Assembly (NCBI GenBank): GCA_027475525.1
Contig: JAMWFC010000054.1
Location: 620,001-684,000, forward strand
Length of the DNA stretch: 64,000 nucleotides
Direction: 5' to 3'
DNA from: Macrolepiota albuminosa
Lineage: Eukaryota > Basidiomycota > Agaricomycetes > Agaricales > Agaricaceae
This document shows positions 9,810-21,012 of the stretch, in pieces. Below the pieces are notes generated by a model. It did no database searches. It was given only the letters and a program-made list of their open reading frames with translations, and had not been told where the DNA came from. The number at the start of each line of letters is the position of its first letter. The stretch's first letter is position 1. The translations under genes and the position numbers were made by a program.

Positions 9810-12180
9810 TATTACTATTACAATTACACTACTATTGAGCAAAGCCAAATGTGAATAAATTAAATTATTTCTCATTGTATATTAGAATCTAATTACATGT
9901 CTGTTGTATTTGCAGCTGGGCATTGGAGTATCTATGTCCTCATTTTGCCCTGGACTTTGACTTAGATTTGTGTACTCCATGACAATGATCTCTCATCATT
10001 ATACTACCCTATTGATTTACTGCGCTGCCTCCCCTCCTCCTCTACAACAATCAAAGTCTCATCTCGGGTTGTAAAGAAAAGGTACAGCCATAAACATAAG
10101 CACCAACAATTTTGTGCCAAACAGTTCGCTCATGTCAGACAATCAGACAAGCCAAAGACGTTCTAGAGTTAGTCAGGTAGAGTCAGCTTGTACGGACTTT
10201 GATCTCTCACACGCCCTTCCGAGAATTGTGGCTGACCTATCTTCTTCTTGCCAGGCTCTTTTTGTCTTGAAAAATTTGCCAACACGAGAGTCTGAAGTAA
10301 TCTGCATTGGGTCTCACCCAAATTAACATTATATAAGGCAACTGTACCATACTGTAATATCAATATCATATGTTGCGTGTTTAACACAAGCGATGAACTT
10401 CAAAGACTAGGTAACCATGCTGCATGTTGTGCATATACGTAAACTAATTTTTGAAAGTCAATACACAACCAACAACAGGTGAATACGTACAGAGTCAGAT
10501 GTGCATGTATTTATTTGATGCCTCCAGACTGAGAAAACGCCCATGATGATACTGCCCAGGGAAGCAAGAGTGGAGATCATAGCACAAACCTTTGCGGTAT
10601 CGTTTATGTCATTGATCACCAACAAGGCTACTGTGGCACCGAGTAGCACTGTCGACTGAATTAAGAGATTGATGGAGGTACTAGGTGCACGCACAATAAG
10701 CAGGAAATGAGAATACTCCCGCACCAATTTTTCAACATATTTTTCTCAGTTAGCTTGCACGCTGGCTAGGCAGCCACGATATTCACTTGACGTCTTTAAA
10801 AAAGATGGCAGTGACTATGAACTTAAAGACCATGTTGATGTACCTTTACATGCTAATAATATGTATGAGGAATGCCGAAAAAGAGTAAAGTGATGACAAG
10901 ATTGACCAATGGCAATACCATTTTGGACAGTCAACGGAGTTTGTCATGAAGCAGCAGTGCTCTTTCCTGACGGATTGCCACTGAGGTCTTCTGAGTATGT
11001 TTTCCATAATGTTCTGAGTCTCGAAAACTACATATTTCATGAAGGAGCCAGGCCAGAAATACGGTCTTGGCAATAGAGCTATCGTTACATGGTTCTGTGA
11101 TTTTCAGCTATGGATGAAAGAACTGAAGTCCAAAGATGCTGACCTGACATTTGATGGAGTACTCGGATTAAGTCTTCGCACTTGGATTTTGAGAAAGGCA
11201 CAATGCTCTTAGAGCCGGATATAAGGTTGTCAGTCTGAAAGACAGGAATTAGCATGACTTGAAATAACAATACAGATACCTCGTCCTACAAAAAACCAAG
11301 TCAGCACATTGGATGCGTCAGGAATTGCCCTCGTTGGTGTTGGCACATGTGAAGGATGATTCCAGAGGTAGTTCCAATAAAGACGTCGATGTTGATTGAC
11401 TGGAATTAAGCAATGTAAGACATTAAAAATGCATCCAAGGAGATGCTTATGTGTATTGGGGTCAAAAAAGGCTATATTCTCATCTCTCACCTCCTGGAGG
11501 TCGTAAGAAGCGACACATTCTTTATGGTTGATGACAAGGAGGAGATTGGCTCCACCTACTCCAGTGGTTTGAACCACTAACTGGATTTCCATCTGAATAT
11601 CCAAGTCTGGCAAATGATAGTTTGCGGTATTCTGATTGACAACTTCATAAATCTCTGGGTCACGAATGTCCTGATCGGTAATGACTTTCAAGTAATGACT
11701 GTAGAAGTAGATCCATCTCTTAAATCCAATGTAAAACAGCGATGCAAAAACCTAGGGTGTCTGACATACTTGTGGATGCACATGTATTGTCCACTTGGGC
11801 AGTAGAGATTGCTTTGCTTGTTCAGCCTCTGAGCTGTGGTTATGTTAGCCGATACTCTGGTGTAAAAGTACATATTCCATACAGTAGTGTGCTGAGTTGC
11901 GAGTTGGAATCCAGGGGCTGCACCAGTAGTTATATTCAGTATTTATACTAAAGGACCAGAATGTCATACCCAGTTTTCCCTTTCACCAGAACTCATTTTA
12001 TCAGGTCATGTGAGGAGTGAAAGCACCCATCAAGAAGGATTGCTGCTGAATGTCACATCAGTCCAATTCTTATTGGTTGTCAACTGAATTCTATTGCATA
12101 GGCTGCAACAAAACAATATACAAATATACATGCACACAGCAATGCAATTGTTTCTAAGCCAGGTTCACTTAATTTTCTGA
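9810..12180. other. No identified gene; hydrophobic frames on the minus strand
   Basis: Minus-strand frames at 10458-10727 (INLLIQSTVLLGATVALLV and ICAMISTL-like helices followed by SVWRHQ) and 11230-11691 (LLGCIFNVLHCLIPV) resemble pieces of basidiomycete multi-exon membrane proteins of unknown function. They are short, separated by stops, and cannot be assembled with confidence. Confidence 0.35.
10458..10727 (-). pseudogene. Membrane-protein fragment of unknown family
   Basis: An open frame of 89 codons contains two predicted membrane helices (around residues 18-40 and 48-68) followed by a basic end (VWRHQ). The arrangement recalls C-terminal parts of lineage-specific Agaricomycete membrane proteins. 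Neither start nor neighbours are convincing, so I treat it as a fragment. Confidence 0.3.
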
Positions 12181-12185
12181 CTGCC

Positions 12186-12807
12186 ATGAGCGCTTTCAGC
12201 ACAAACAACACATCTGGTTCGTCATCCAGCATTGGTCTCTTTGGAGGAAATCGGTCTCACTGCCATGATTCAACAATAGTCCAACAGTCAAAAACTTGCA
12301 GGTAAACCTGCAACTGGTGGAGATTTGTTTGGAGCTCCTGCTGCAACACCCGCAACTGGAGGAACAGCAGGAAGTCAGGGTGGAGTAGCGCCTACAGGAA
12401 CCGCGGGGGCATTTGCACCGCCATTAACAAGTTTACTTGGATCAACTAGTAACACTGCAACTCCAGCTGCCTCGGCGAACATTTTTGGCAGCAAGTCCCC
12501 AGCACTTGCTTCAACGACTTTCTCTGGCACTGGTGCATTCAAAATGTCAAACGCAACAACTACAGGTTCAACGTCTATAGGTGTTTTTGAGGCTTCAAGC
12601 ACGGCTACACCTGCGTCTACCACTCCTGCAATGACAACTAATCCTTTATTTGGTGGATCATCCAAACTTGCAGACGTGAATGCCACAAATACAGCAAAAC
12701 CTTCTGGAACTGGGTGTCCATTCTTTTGCTTTGATTTTGTATTATTTGTATTCAAGATTTATATGTAGCATTCGGCCAACCAAGCACATCTGCAGGTGAA
12801 CTTGATA
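12186..12807 (+). pseudogene. FG-repeat nucleoporin Nsp1/Nup62 N-terminal fragment
   Basis: Nsp1 is a central-channel FG nucleoporin. From an ATG at 12186 the sequence reads SGSSSSIGLFGG, and after a probable intron KPATGGDLFGAPAATPATGG, followed by a long Ala/Thr/Ser/Gly/Pro-rich stretch with FG-type dipeptides (NIFGSKS, PLFGGSSK). A second intron (about 12712-12768, GTGTCC...TATGTAG) joins SGTG to AFGQPSTSAG in frame. Only the FG-rich N-terminal part is present; the coiled-coil C-terminal domain that anchors Nsp1 is absent. FG density is low, as expected after mutation. This is most likely a captured or decayed fragment with retained introns. Confidence 0.6.
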
Positions 12808-12891
12808 TTTTCATTTTGGAGCTTTACAAAGCGACTGACTCCATACATAGGAACAACTGCAGCGACTAATTTTAAATTGTCTTCATCTAGC

Positions 12892-12990
12892 CAGATGGCA
12901 GCAAAGAAGGCCTATTCAGATAAGGATGGTTTGGAAGCTAAGATGGTTGCTGTCAACGATGCGCACAAGGTCCTCAGCAATGCTGATAAG
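12892..12990 (+). pseudogene. J-domain fragment (DNAJC3/P58IPK-like)
   Basis: A short frame reads KKAYSDKDGLEAKMVAVND then AHKVLSNA, which resembles helices II-III of a J domain as in DNAJC3-type co-chaperones. The invariant HPD motif would fall where YSD is found, so Hsp70 stimulation would be lost. No TPR or other J-protein parts flank it. It sits directly after the Nsp1 fragment in the same orientation. Confidence 0.45.
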
Positions 12991-13009
12991 TATTCCTATC
13001 TCTTTACCC

Positions 13010-14890
13010 CTTCCATGTCCTGCCTTCACTCCGACACTACTAATATCTACCTTGCTCTCACAGAGCTCCACGTTCTATCCTCCTTTGACTCATGTGTTTC
13101 TATTTTTGATGGGTTGTGGTGAGCATCACGATTGCATAAAGCTTCTCATGACCCTTGCACAGTCTAACTTGGGTGGTGTAAAGGTCATGGCTTTTATACT
13201 GAATGCATCAACACAATGAACTTTATGACAAAAGAATGCGCCCTCTGTCGTTATCCAATATCATCCTTTGCGCTCTCGCCCCCAGCCTACCCCAACCCTC
13301 TCCTTGAAGCCAATCTTCATATAAGTGTTCATTGCAAAGTCAAATGACATGTGCTAAGCTCTCTCATCCAGTACCTTGTTGCTGAAGCTGTTCGTGTCTT
13401 TGTTGTTTCATCAGAATAGAGCAGGTTTTATTTGTTAATTGTATTGGCAGGCTCCCACATCTAACATTAACATCACCCTCAACCTCGTTGTGGTATGCAT
13501 CATACCTGGAGATCAAAGACAGGTACTAAAAAAGTGACATCATTTCAGACAGCTGGCAAGGCACAGTGAAACGTCAACAATGTTTTGTACTTACCTCCTG
13601 AGGTTCTGATGCTAGCCAAGGTCTTAGATGGTGCCAACAATGCAGCTGACTTCAATGTCACTGAGAACACTTTCATTGTTTCAAAGAACTCCGTTATTCA
13701 CATTGATTTCTCTCTCAAGCAAGGCTAACTATTATGAGCGCTCTTTACTATCTCGTTGCTTATATCCGTTTCTGCATAGTGATGATGATGAAGCTCATCA
13801 TAAGTGGATGATCATTTTTCTTGGAACCATACTCAATTTCCTATTCTTTAGCATTCTATCTTTATAGAGTGCGTATTGCGGCTATTGACATGCACTTATT
13901 GTCTTTATTGATGCTCCATTAGAGCAATTTCTTCCTTGTCAATTCGAACAGTTCTGATTTGGTTAACATTGTGGATCCCATCCGCTGTGACGTACGTCCA
14001 CATTTTCTCTATTATCGAAGCATACTGTTGTCACTTGTAGAAAATCTGGCCTTACATTTCGTAGGACGATATGGACTAAGCAGACTCACCAGAAAATGCA
14101 GTTATGACCAAATGTTGAAATCTCCTGAGCCTTCATAAGATGTTGCTGTAAGGTACATTCATTTTCCAGAGTTCTCGAATATCCAGATACTCATGCAATC
14201 TGAGTATGTAGATGGAGTGTATGCTGTGCATGACGAGGACTTGTGCTTTTGATTGTGATGGCGGTTCTGGGGCAATAGCAAGGTGGTCAAGGGCGGCTTT
14301 GAGGGAGTCGTTGTATGCAATGGACAATGACAAAGACAACGACTTGAGATGGGCTAGGGTAGTGACACTTTGGAGACTTGATAATGGTAGACTGATCTCA
14401 TAAGCAGATGTAGTGGTGGTTGTAGCATGCACGCTGCAGGAATATTGTTGGCAGCATTATTAGAAAAGTATTAATTGACTTGATCATATTAATAAACTAT
14501 CAATCCATCTAAAGTCCATGCAACCTATCAAGCAGAATTGCCCAATCTATAACCTTAACGTCCTCTTACATTGCTGCATCCCTCAGCTCACAGTTCCTTG
14601 TCTTGTCTGACAGCCTCCCAATCACCCTCAAATGCCCATCATTCCTGATTCCAAACCTTGCAAGCACTATCAGTACTTGGAATGCTAATGATAGAACATA
14701 ACATATGCCTAATAAATATGTCCTATTGAATATAAGTGACTATTGAAAGTGACTCAATTCAGAGAAGGCGACGTGAGGGCATATCTTGAAGATGGATCAT
14801 AGGGAGCTCAGCAATGCGTCTTTCCAAGAGTTGGAGTTGATTAGGTGAAAATGGACATCAAGGATCAAGTACCTCAATGTGAGACAAGTG
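13010..14890. other. No identified gene
   Basis: Short frames only, for example a Cys-containing frame at 13219-13340 and a leucine/serine-rich minus-strand frame at 14133-14432 that faintly resembles leucine-rich repeats. None carries a motif I can name. Confidence 0.35.
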
Positions 14891-15320
14891 GTCAGGTTGA
14901 TAATGCAAATTAGAGAAGCTGTCATCATTTGCATTGTGTGCATTGTGGTGATTTCTCAGCTGAGGATTGTCAACATCAGTCTAATCAATACCAAATTCTT
15001 CTAAATCTCCATCCATGTCTTCGTCAATGTATAATCCTCACAAACCATTTTCCTGCATGCCATATGCAAACATGTCTCTTGGAGAGCAATGAAGCTCATT
15101 GCGACGAGCAAGAACATGATGATTTCAAACTTCTGCCCATACTTCGAGATCTGCATTGATAGCATCAAGGAAAAGATAGTGGAGAAGCTATATGTGTATA
15201 TCATTGTCAACATCAAGATTGTTATGAATTTCAAGATGGCAAAAGAAATCTTTCCATTTTTGGCCAACTTCATGGGTAACGTCAACCCACAAGCGTTCAA
15301 TTCGAATGTTGTGCACACTC

Positions 15321-15365
15321 CTAAGCCAAGTTAAGCTTAATAAATAAAGTGTAGGTACAACATAC
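15321..15365 (-). other. Intron in the transposase relic
   Basis: A 45-nt GTATGT...TTAG intron; removal joins GRGSYIWG to RSVHNIRIERLW, the conserved region carrying the catalytic Glu. Confidence 0.75.
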
Positions 15366-15606
15366 CTGCCCCAAATATAAGAACCTCGACCTGATCCCCG
15401 GACTTCCTCCATTCTGGCTGCCACTAAAAGATTCTCTGTACCATGATCACCATGAACGTGGCTTGGATATCCAAATACTACTGCAATGTCCTCAAACAAC
15501 TGAAGAACAGTTTCTGCTTGATTGTTGTTATGTGCACAAATACCAAGCAAAAGCCGTGAAAATCCATCAATAAAAGCATGAATGACAATTTTTCATCGAA
15601 TAAGGC

Positions 15607-15654
15607 CTACAAATTATGTCAATCAAAGACTAGTTTTGTGATTAACAAGCTTAC
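15607..15654 (-). other. Intron in the transposase relic
   Basis: A 48-nt GTAAGC...TGTAG intron separating SLWHHDGQHG (first catalytic Asp) from LIR and VIHAFIDGFSR in frame. Confidence 0.7.
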
Positions 15655-16445
15655 CATGCTGACCATCATGATGCCAAAGTGAGTTAGGACCAGGTACAGA
15701 ATATACATGGCGTTGTATGCGACAAAAGGCAAATGTTGATGTTGTAGAACCAATAACTCAACTATATGAATCAATGACTCGCTGGCATGGAACACGCTCA
15801 CCAATATGAATTAAATAGCCATCAATCATTCGTTGACCAAAGGAAGGAAATTGTTTGTATATATTTAACATAATAGTGTCAAGTTCTTCATCCAAAAGCT
15901 GAGACAAATCTGCAGAAACACCAGGAGCATACTTGTGCTGTATTGATCCATTAGGCTGTTGATGTTGGGTATAGACAGGTGGATCAGGAGGTGAAAGTCC
16001 ATATTCAATTAATCTGCGACAAATAGTCCGAGCACTGCATCCATAGAGAGCTGCAATTTGCTCATGAGTAGCATGTCCTAATGATAAATGAGCAAGATTA
16101 TCTGGTGTTATATCTATGTGTGGGCACCCAGCTCTTCCACTTGATATGTTACTGCCCAATGAAGGAGCTGGAGCATCAGGATTATCCATTGACAAAGTGG
16201 TAGCTTCATCGAGAGCAATTATCATGTGGTCTAGACTTTCTCGTACAATCTGATAGTCCTGATGCAATAGCAAATGAGCATGCTATCAGAAATGAGCATT
16301 ACTGTATTCAAAGAAAATAATAAGCCACTCACCTGGCGAAGTTTCTCATAAAAATGAAGACAGAGCCTTTTCTGTTCTCTGAGTCGAGCTGCATCACCTA
16401 CTTAAGTCCTTAGCACTGTGTCTACAGCTTGCCCGAGTTCCTGAA

Positions 16446-18244
16446 AAGCAATTCAAATATTGTCTGAAGATATGGCCATGCATGCAAACTAAAAAAAAGT
16501 ATATATTGAGGTGACGAGATATGAACATTATCTAATCAAAGAACTATCAGTCCAAAAAAGGCCTGAGCCAAAATCATGAGCCAAAATCATGAGCCAAAAT
16601 TACAAGCTGAAATCACAAGCTAAAGTCAACAGCTGAAAACAAGCAGCCAAAATAAATACTGCTATACAAAATGCCAGAATCATTGTGAGAAAAATTCCAT
16701 TTTAAAAAGAGGAGAAATATAGTCAAATTTAGGTCAAAATCCAGATGCAAATACATAGTTCTCTTTGGAAAATTTTGTCCGGTCAGGTGCACCAAAAATG
16801 AAGGACCTCACTGGACAAAATTATAGTAATTGATTAAGTTTTTCCAGAGCTGAATTTCAATCAGAACTGCGCTTTTATTGAATAACTTCAATTGTTGAAT
16901 TTTATCCTGAATTTTTGATTTGATATTAAGTTCTCATGTTCTTGTTGTTTGCTTTCGAGCTTTGATTTCGGACTTTGAATTTGTCTCTTAGTTGATGTAC
17001 AAAGGATGTCGATGACTCTCTGGTCATTATGGGTAAGGTCTCCGTAGGATCTCTTGAACTGTTTCGTCGCATAGATGTATGTGAACAGGGCTTTTACTGC
17101 ATTGGGGTCGCTGAGTAAGCTGGCCATGGCATAGGATTCTTCCTTACCTGATTGACAATGAATTAATGACACATCATACACCATATATTGTAGCAACTGT
17201 TGAGTACCAGAAGACGGAATGGTGCTTGCTGACACATGCTATTCTCTCTGGAAAACCATGAGGATTGTTGTTCATATCAAGGGCATGCAATTTCATCATG
17301 TACAACTTGACAGGTTTAAGGGAGGGCTATCTTTAGCCTCACAATGCAATATCGACCATCTGTCCATCAGCAGTCTCCTCGTCATCCAGAACAAATGTTA
17401 TTTGTCATGCTTCTCTTGAACATCCCCAGTACTTTAATCAATTTTGTATCAGAAACCTGTGATCTCGCTGCTCAAGGTATTGATATATACTTACATGGAT
17501 TTAGTGGATCTCGGCATCAATTCTCTAATGTCCATCAATCGATTTGGCCAGATTGCGCTTGTGTTTACAGGAGCACATTGCACATGCTACAATTTTGTAT
17601 ATCCATCGTGGACATCATCCATGAAGTCTCCACTAGAATGAATACTGGAAGTGCCGATAGACGTTACTCTCTTATGGACGTGCTGAGTGGTACATTGATG
17701 ATGATGATGGTGATGGTTTCTATTTAACGCCGGCAAGCTACAATACAGAGCTAAGAGGCGGGCCAATAGGCCAGATGTACAGTACCATGTACAGGGAGCA
17801 GCATTGTTGATATCGATGTATGTATTTTTGTGAAGTAGAACTTTCCTCGTATAGATTTGTGTTTAGCATGTAAAGTAGCAGGTTCATGTCGCAGTAAATC
17901 AAAGGTAAGGTTAGGGAGTATGGGTTCAAGATAGGGTAAATTCGGGACCAATGATGTGCAGACATGGGATGTCGTGACCTCCCGTGGTGTGTGAGCTTCT
18001 GCTAGTATTGACAAAGTGATCGGTTGATGTGTGTGGGTTAAATCAGATGCGGCCCAATTCCATTGTCACGAGTCCTCTGCTTTATCGTCCATTTTTTCTT
18101 CTGTCCTGGCCGAGACTTACTCCGGCATGGGTCCACGGTGCAGTGATTCAGAGCTGGGTTCCGGCTCTTTCCATTTACCAGGGGTGGACAAGGTCCCTGG
18201 CCACGGGACCTGGATAACCTCTAGAACACTTTGTGCCCTCAGCT
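16446..18244. other. No identified gene; contains one copy of a dispersed repeat
   Basis: Apart from the repeat at 16551-16786, only unassigned short frames are present, for example on the minus strand at 16888-17235 and on the plus strand at 17219-17727. No conserved domain is recognisable. Confidence 0.35.
16551..16786 (+). repeat. Dispersed repeat, copy 1
   Basis: About 235 bp closely similar to 18245-18474 in the same orientation. It begins TCCAAAAAAGGCCTGAGCC, has internal near-repeats of AGCCAAAATCAT and AAGCTGAAATCAC type, and ends near AATTTTGTCCGGTCAGG. Relative to copy 2 it has several C to T and G to A differences (for example CCAAAATC where copy 2 has CCGAAATC). Probably a non-autonomous mobile element or part of one. 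Confidence 0.7.
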
Positions 18245-18474
18245 TCCAAAAAAGGCCTGAGCCGAAATCATGAGCCGAAATTGCAAGCCGAAAGAACAAG
18301 CCGAAAGAACAAGCTGAAGTCAACAGCTGAAAACAAACAGCCAAAATAACTGCTATACAAATGCCAGAATCATCGTGGGAAAAATTCCATCTCAAAAAGT
18401 GGAGAAATCTAGTCAAAATCAGGTCAAAATCCAGGTACAAATACATATTTCTCTTGGGAAAATTCTGTCTGGTC
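18245..18474 (+). repeat. Dispersed repeat, copy 2
   Basis: About 230 bp matching 16551-16786 in direct orientation, with internal short repeats AGCCGAAAGAACA. This copy retains more CpG-containing positions than copy 1. Confidence 0.7.
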
Positions 18475-18511
18475 ATACATTGTCCGACCTGGCACAAAAT
18501 TTATCTATCTG

Positions 18512-18665
18512 GAATCTATGCATTAAGAGGGAATCGAACCCCCGGCGGGTCGAAATTTCATAAATTGCTTGTGTATGGCAACGACCCAGAATCTATGCAT
18601 TAAGAGGGAATCGAACCCCCGGCGGGTCGAAATTTCATAAATTGCTTGTGTATGGCAACGACCCA
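18512..18665. repeat. Exact 77-bp tandem duplication (assembly junction)
   Basis: Units 18512-18588 and 18589-18665 are identical. One of 16 duplications with exactly this period. Each unit contains, on the minus strand, a perfect RNA polymerase III B-box-like GGTTCGATTCC. Confidence 0.9.
18530..18617 (-). other. tRNA-like B-box sequence, duplicated
   Basis: GGTTCGATTCC on the minus strand (18530-18540 and 18607-18617) matches the T-arm/B-box consensus, with GGGGG upstream and CCCTC downstream able to form a T stem. A convincing acceptor stem and anticodon arm are not visible, so a tRNA pseudogene or tRNA-derived short interspersed element is more likely than a functional tRNA. The second copy is the product of the 77-bp duplication. 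Confidence 0.4.
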
Positions 18666-18669
18666 GTTA

Positions 18670-20600
18670 CCCCTACCCCATTAATGCATATTGTTATACA
18701 TCATATGGACCTTCTTATACCTTGGGCTCGGTGTCATCTCGTTCATCCTCCTTCATTACATAACTACAAAATATCATTCCCAAAACTACCATTCACATGG
18801 GTTAGTCGAGTCTATCATACCCCTGGCATGACTTAGCATTCTCACTCAATGAATGGTCATATCGAGCACTCCTAATTTGCTACGCACCACTCGGTACGGA
18901 ATCAGCTACTTCTAGTCGTTCACCTGAATTCGGCGGACGAAAATGGCTTTCGAGACATGGATCTGAACCTTGTGAATAATCATGGGGAAATCCCTAGTAA
19001 AAAAGAAGTTTCACTTGAATGGTTTATTTTGGTTGTCGGCCTTAGCTATAGAGGTTTTATACCTCATGGACACAATACTTATACCATCACTGAAGCGTAC
19101 TCGCAAATGCGCTCGTCGATTGCCATGCCCAATCGCTTGGTTCCAAATTAGTATGTCTTTAGTGTTTATCTTTCACTTGCACCCCTGCCTTCGCGGTGGT
19201 AAAGGCAGGAGGCTCGGAGTCGGAGCAGTCAGGTATACTGTGGCAGTGCACCAATTTTTAGAATCGACGACCGACTTTCCAAGTACTTGAGGCTAAACAT
19301 CCATACATCGTGTCCAGGAGGGAGGAGGATGTCATACCTGGCAGGAGTTAGCATCGTTTCCTAATACTATGTATAGACCAAGGCTTGATTCAACTCCATT
19401 TCCAGCACAATATCTCGTTGCAGGCTCTTTTCCTTCACTTATGTGCCAACCCATTCACAGGCATTCCGGGTTCCTACCGCAATTTTCTGTGGACGCCAGG
19501 TTGATGTATAGTGGAGGGGAAAGACCGTCTACGGACATACCTGGGGTAAGCACCTGACAACAAGAGTTGAATCACCTTGCTGGATCAAGGGAGATTACGA
19601 ATAACAGCTCTCACGGTGCTCCTGAGATCACTGCGTTGCTAGCAAACATATTGAGTTTCGATAGTGACCATCGGACGGTGTAGCGGCGTTCTTCCAGCTT
19701 GGTAACAGAAATGATGACAAATTGGAACTGTGGTTGCATAATGGGATAAACAGATGACACACCGAGTTCTGACCATTATCAGTAAAGTGGTGGAAAGGCC
19801 GGCCCATCTTATTTATGGACACTCGAGCATCTGTCAAAAAAACCCTTGGCAATAAAACGTTCGAATTTTTGTAAGCCGTAAAGATATTCACAGCAGAACG
19901 GACACTAGTCATATCTCATAGTTCAGACGAGAAGGCCGAAACACAGCATGGACAGTTTAAACTCCCAAGGTTAGATCAGTATCTCGATAAATTTTGCCGA
20001 ACCCATAGACGCAGTGTTCACTGGAGGAGGTGGAGCACGGTGTTTGAGTTCTATCTCAAGACGCGGCTCGTTCACAATGTTGCTGCAAGCTACAACCACA
20101 CCGTTGACTTGATGCATTTTCGACCTTCATCCATGAAATACATGTAATTATCTCTCTAAAAAAGAATAATAATGATCTTTGAAATTTCGATATGCATACC
20201 TATGCGTGTGATTTCTCCTCCCAGAGTTCATCATCTGAAGGAGACATGACAAATCACAACCATTTGAGTTACCTACCATTCGTGACTTTTCTCAAGTATG
20301 GTCTGGACCACTCGGAGAAGAGCGCCTGCCATATCTGATGTCTCCACAATGCACCATTTGTACATTTGTACGGGCGGAGCAATTTTCAAAATGGTAATCG
20401 GGGTGAATGTCCGAATCATTAAGTTGACACGATATCAGTTTACGTCCAATTGGCATGGGTCGGACCGACAGCAGATCCATACACGACTCTAAATCCAGCT
20501 TCGGTGTCGCTGATTGAGAAGTAAACAACTTTAACTTCAAAAGACAGAGAATGGAGCTGCCTATTCATGGCTGCGATTTAGTACTTACGGGAAGAGACGA
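18670..20600. other. No identified gene
   Basis: Scattered short frames on both strands without recognisable domains. The minus-strand frames at 19628-19912 and 20292-20540 lie downstream of an exon-like sequence shared with copy A's 5' flank (see the 107-bp repeat) and could be debris of a further family member, but no motif supports this. Confidence 0.35.
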
Positions 20601-20629
20601 GGGACTTGTGCGACAAATCCGGAAGACTT

Positions 20630-20737
20630 GGAAAATCTCCTTGAATTGGGACTCCGACTTCGGCGGAGCCTTGCCGAATCCTTGTCATGTGAGCTGTTCA
20701 CGTTCTGCAGTGTCTTGTGCTCTGTCATGTGTTTCGA
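20630..20737 (-). repeat. 107-bp direct repeat flanking NTPase copy A, left copy
   Basis: This segment matches 23959-24066 with about six differences, in the same orientation. On the minus strand both can be read from an ATG as MTEHKTLQNVNSS followed by a basic Arg/Ser-rich stretch (RSRSPNSRRF), which would suit a 5' exon of the NTPase family. The left copy would then belong to a lost gene. Confidence 0.65.
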
Positions 20738-21012
20738 ACCTGGAGTCTTAAGTGGGATCGGATCTGCCATGCATGCGTAACAGCGTACATCTACCGGCGC
20801 ATCAAACATAAGCCTTCTAATGAACAGGCAGTCTGAGATGGGCTCAAAGTGCTGAGGATCTCAACGTAATTTTTTCGTAGATGACACAAGAATTGAAACG
20901 ATTAAGTATGGTTACAAACAGCGGTGATACAATTCATACATGCATATTGTGTTAGACAAGTACGAAACACAGGTCTAACATGTCAGTCACAAAATTCCTT
21001 GAGAAACTCAAT

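Larger units (their letters stand above)
14890..16445 (-). pseudogene. DDE integrase-core transposase (IS3EU-like), inactivated by nonsense mutations
   Basis: On the minus strand an N-terminal helix-turn-helix region (ATHEQIAALYGCSARTICRR) is followed by FPSFGQRMIDGYL and an integrase-type core: first Asp in SLWHHDGQHG, second in HGDHGTEN, and Glu in NIRIERLWVDV. This is the 'integrase core domain' transposase common in Agaricomycetes; I believe it belongs to the IS3EU group, but the subgroup is from memory. Three short introns are placed in frame: 16283-16332, 15607-15654 and 15321-15365. The coding frame holds at least five in-frame stops at 16402-16404, 15758-15760, 15593-15595, 15188-15190 and 15125-15127, each explicable by one C:G to T:A transition, three at positions where Trp is expected. 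The catalytic triad itself is intact. The element is dead; terminal inverted repeats were not found by eye. Confidence 0.75.

Noticed and set aside
1..18500. A KDZ transposase accompanying the TET/JBP gene
   Set aside because: I looked for its cysteine-cluster and core motifs in both strands and found nothing convincing; it may lie outside the window.
18500..18670. A functional tRNA gene
   Set aside because: Only the T-arm/B-box is convincing; acceptor and anticodon stems do not pair in my reading.
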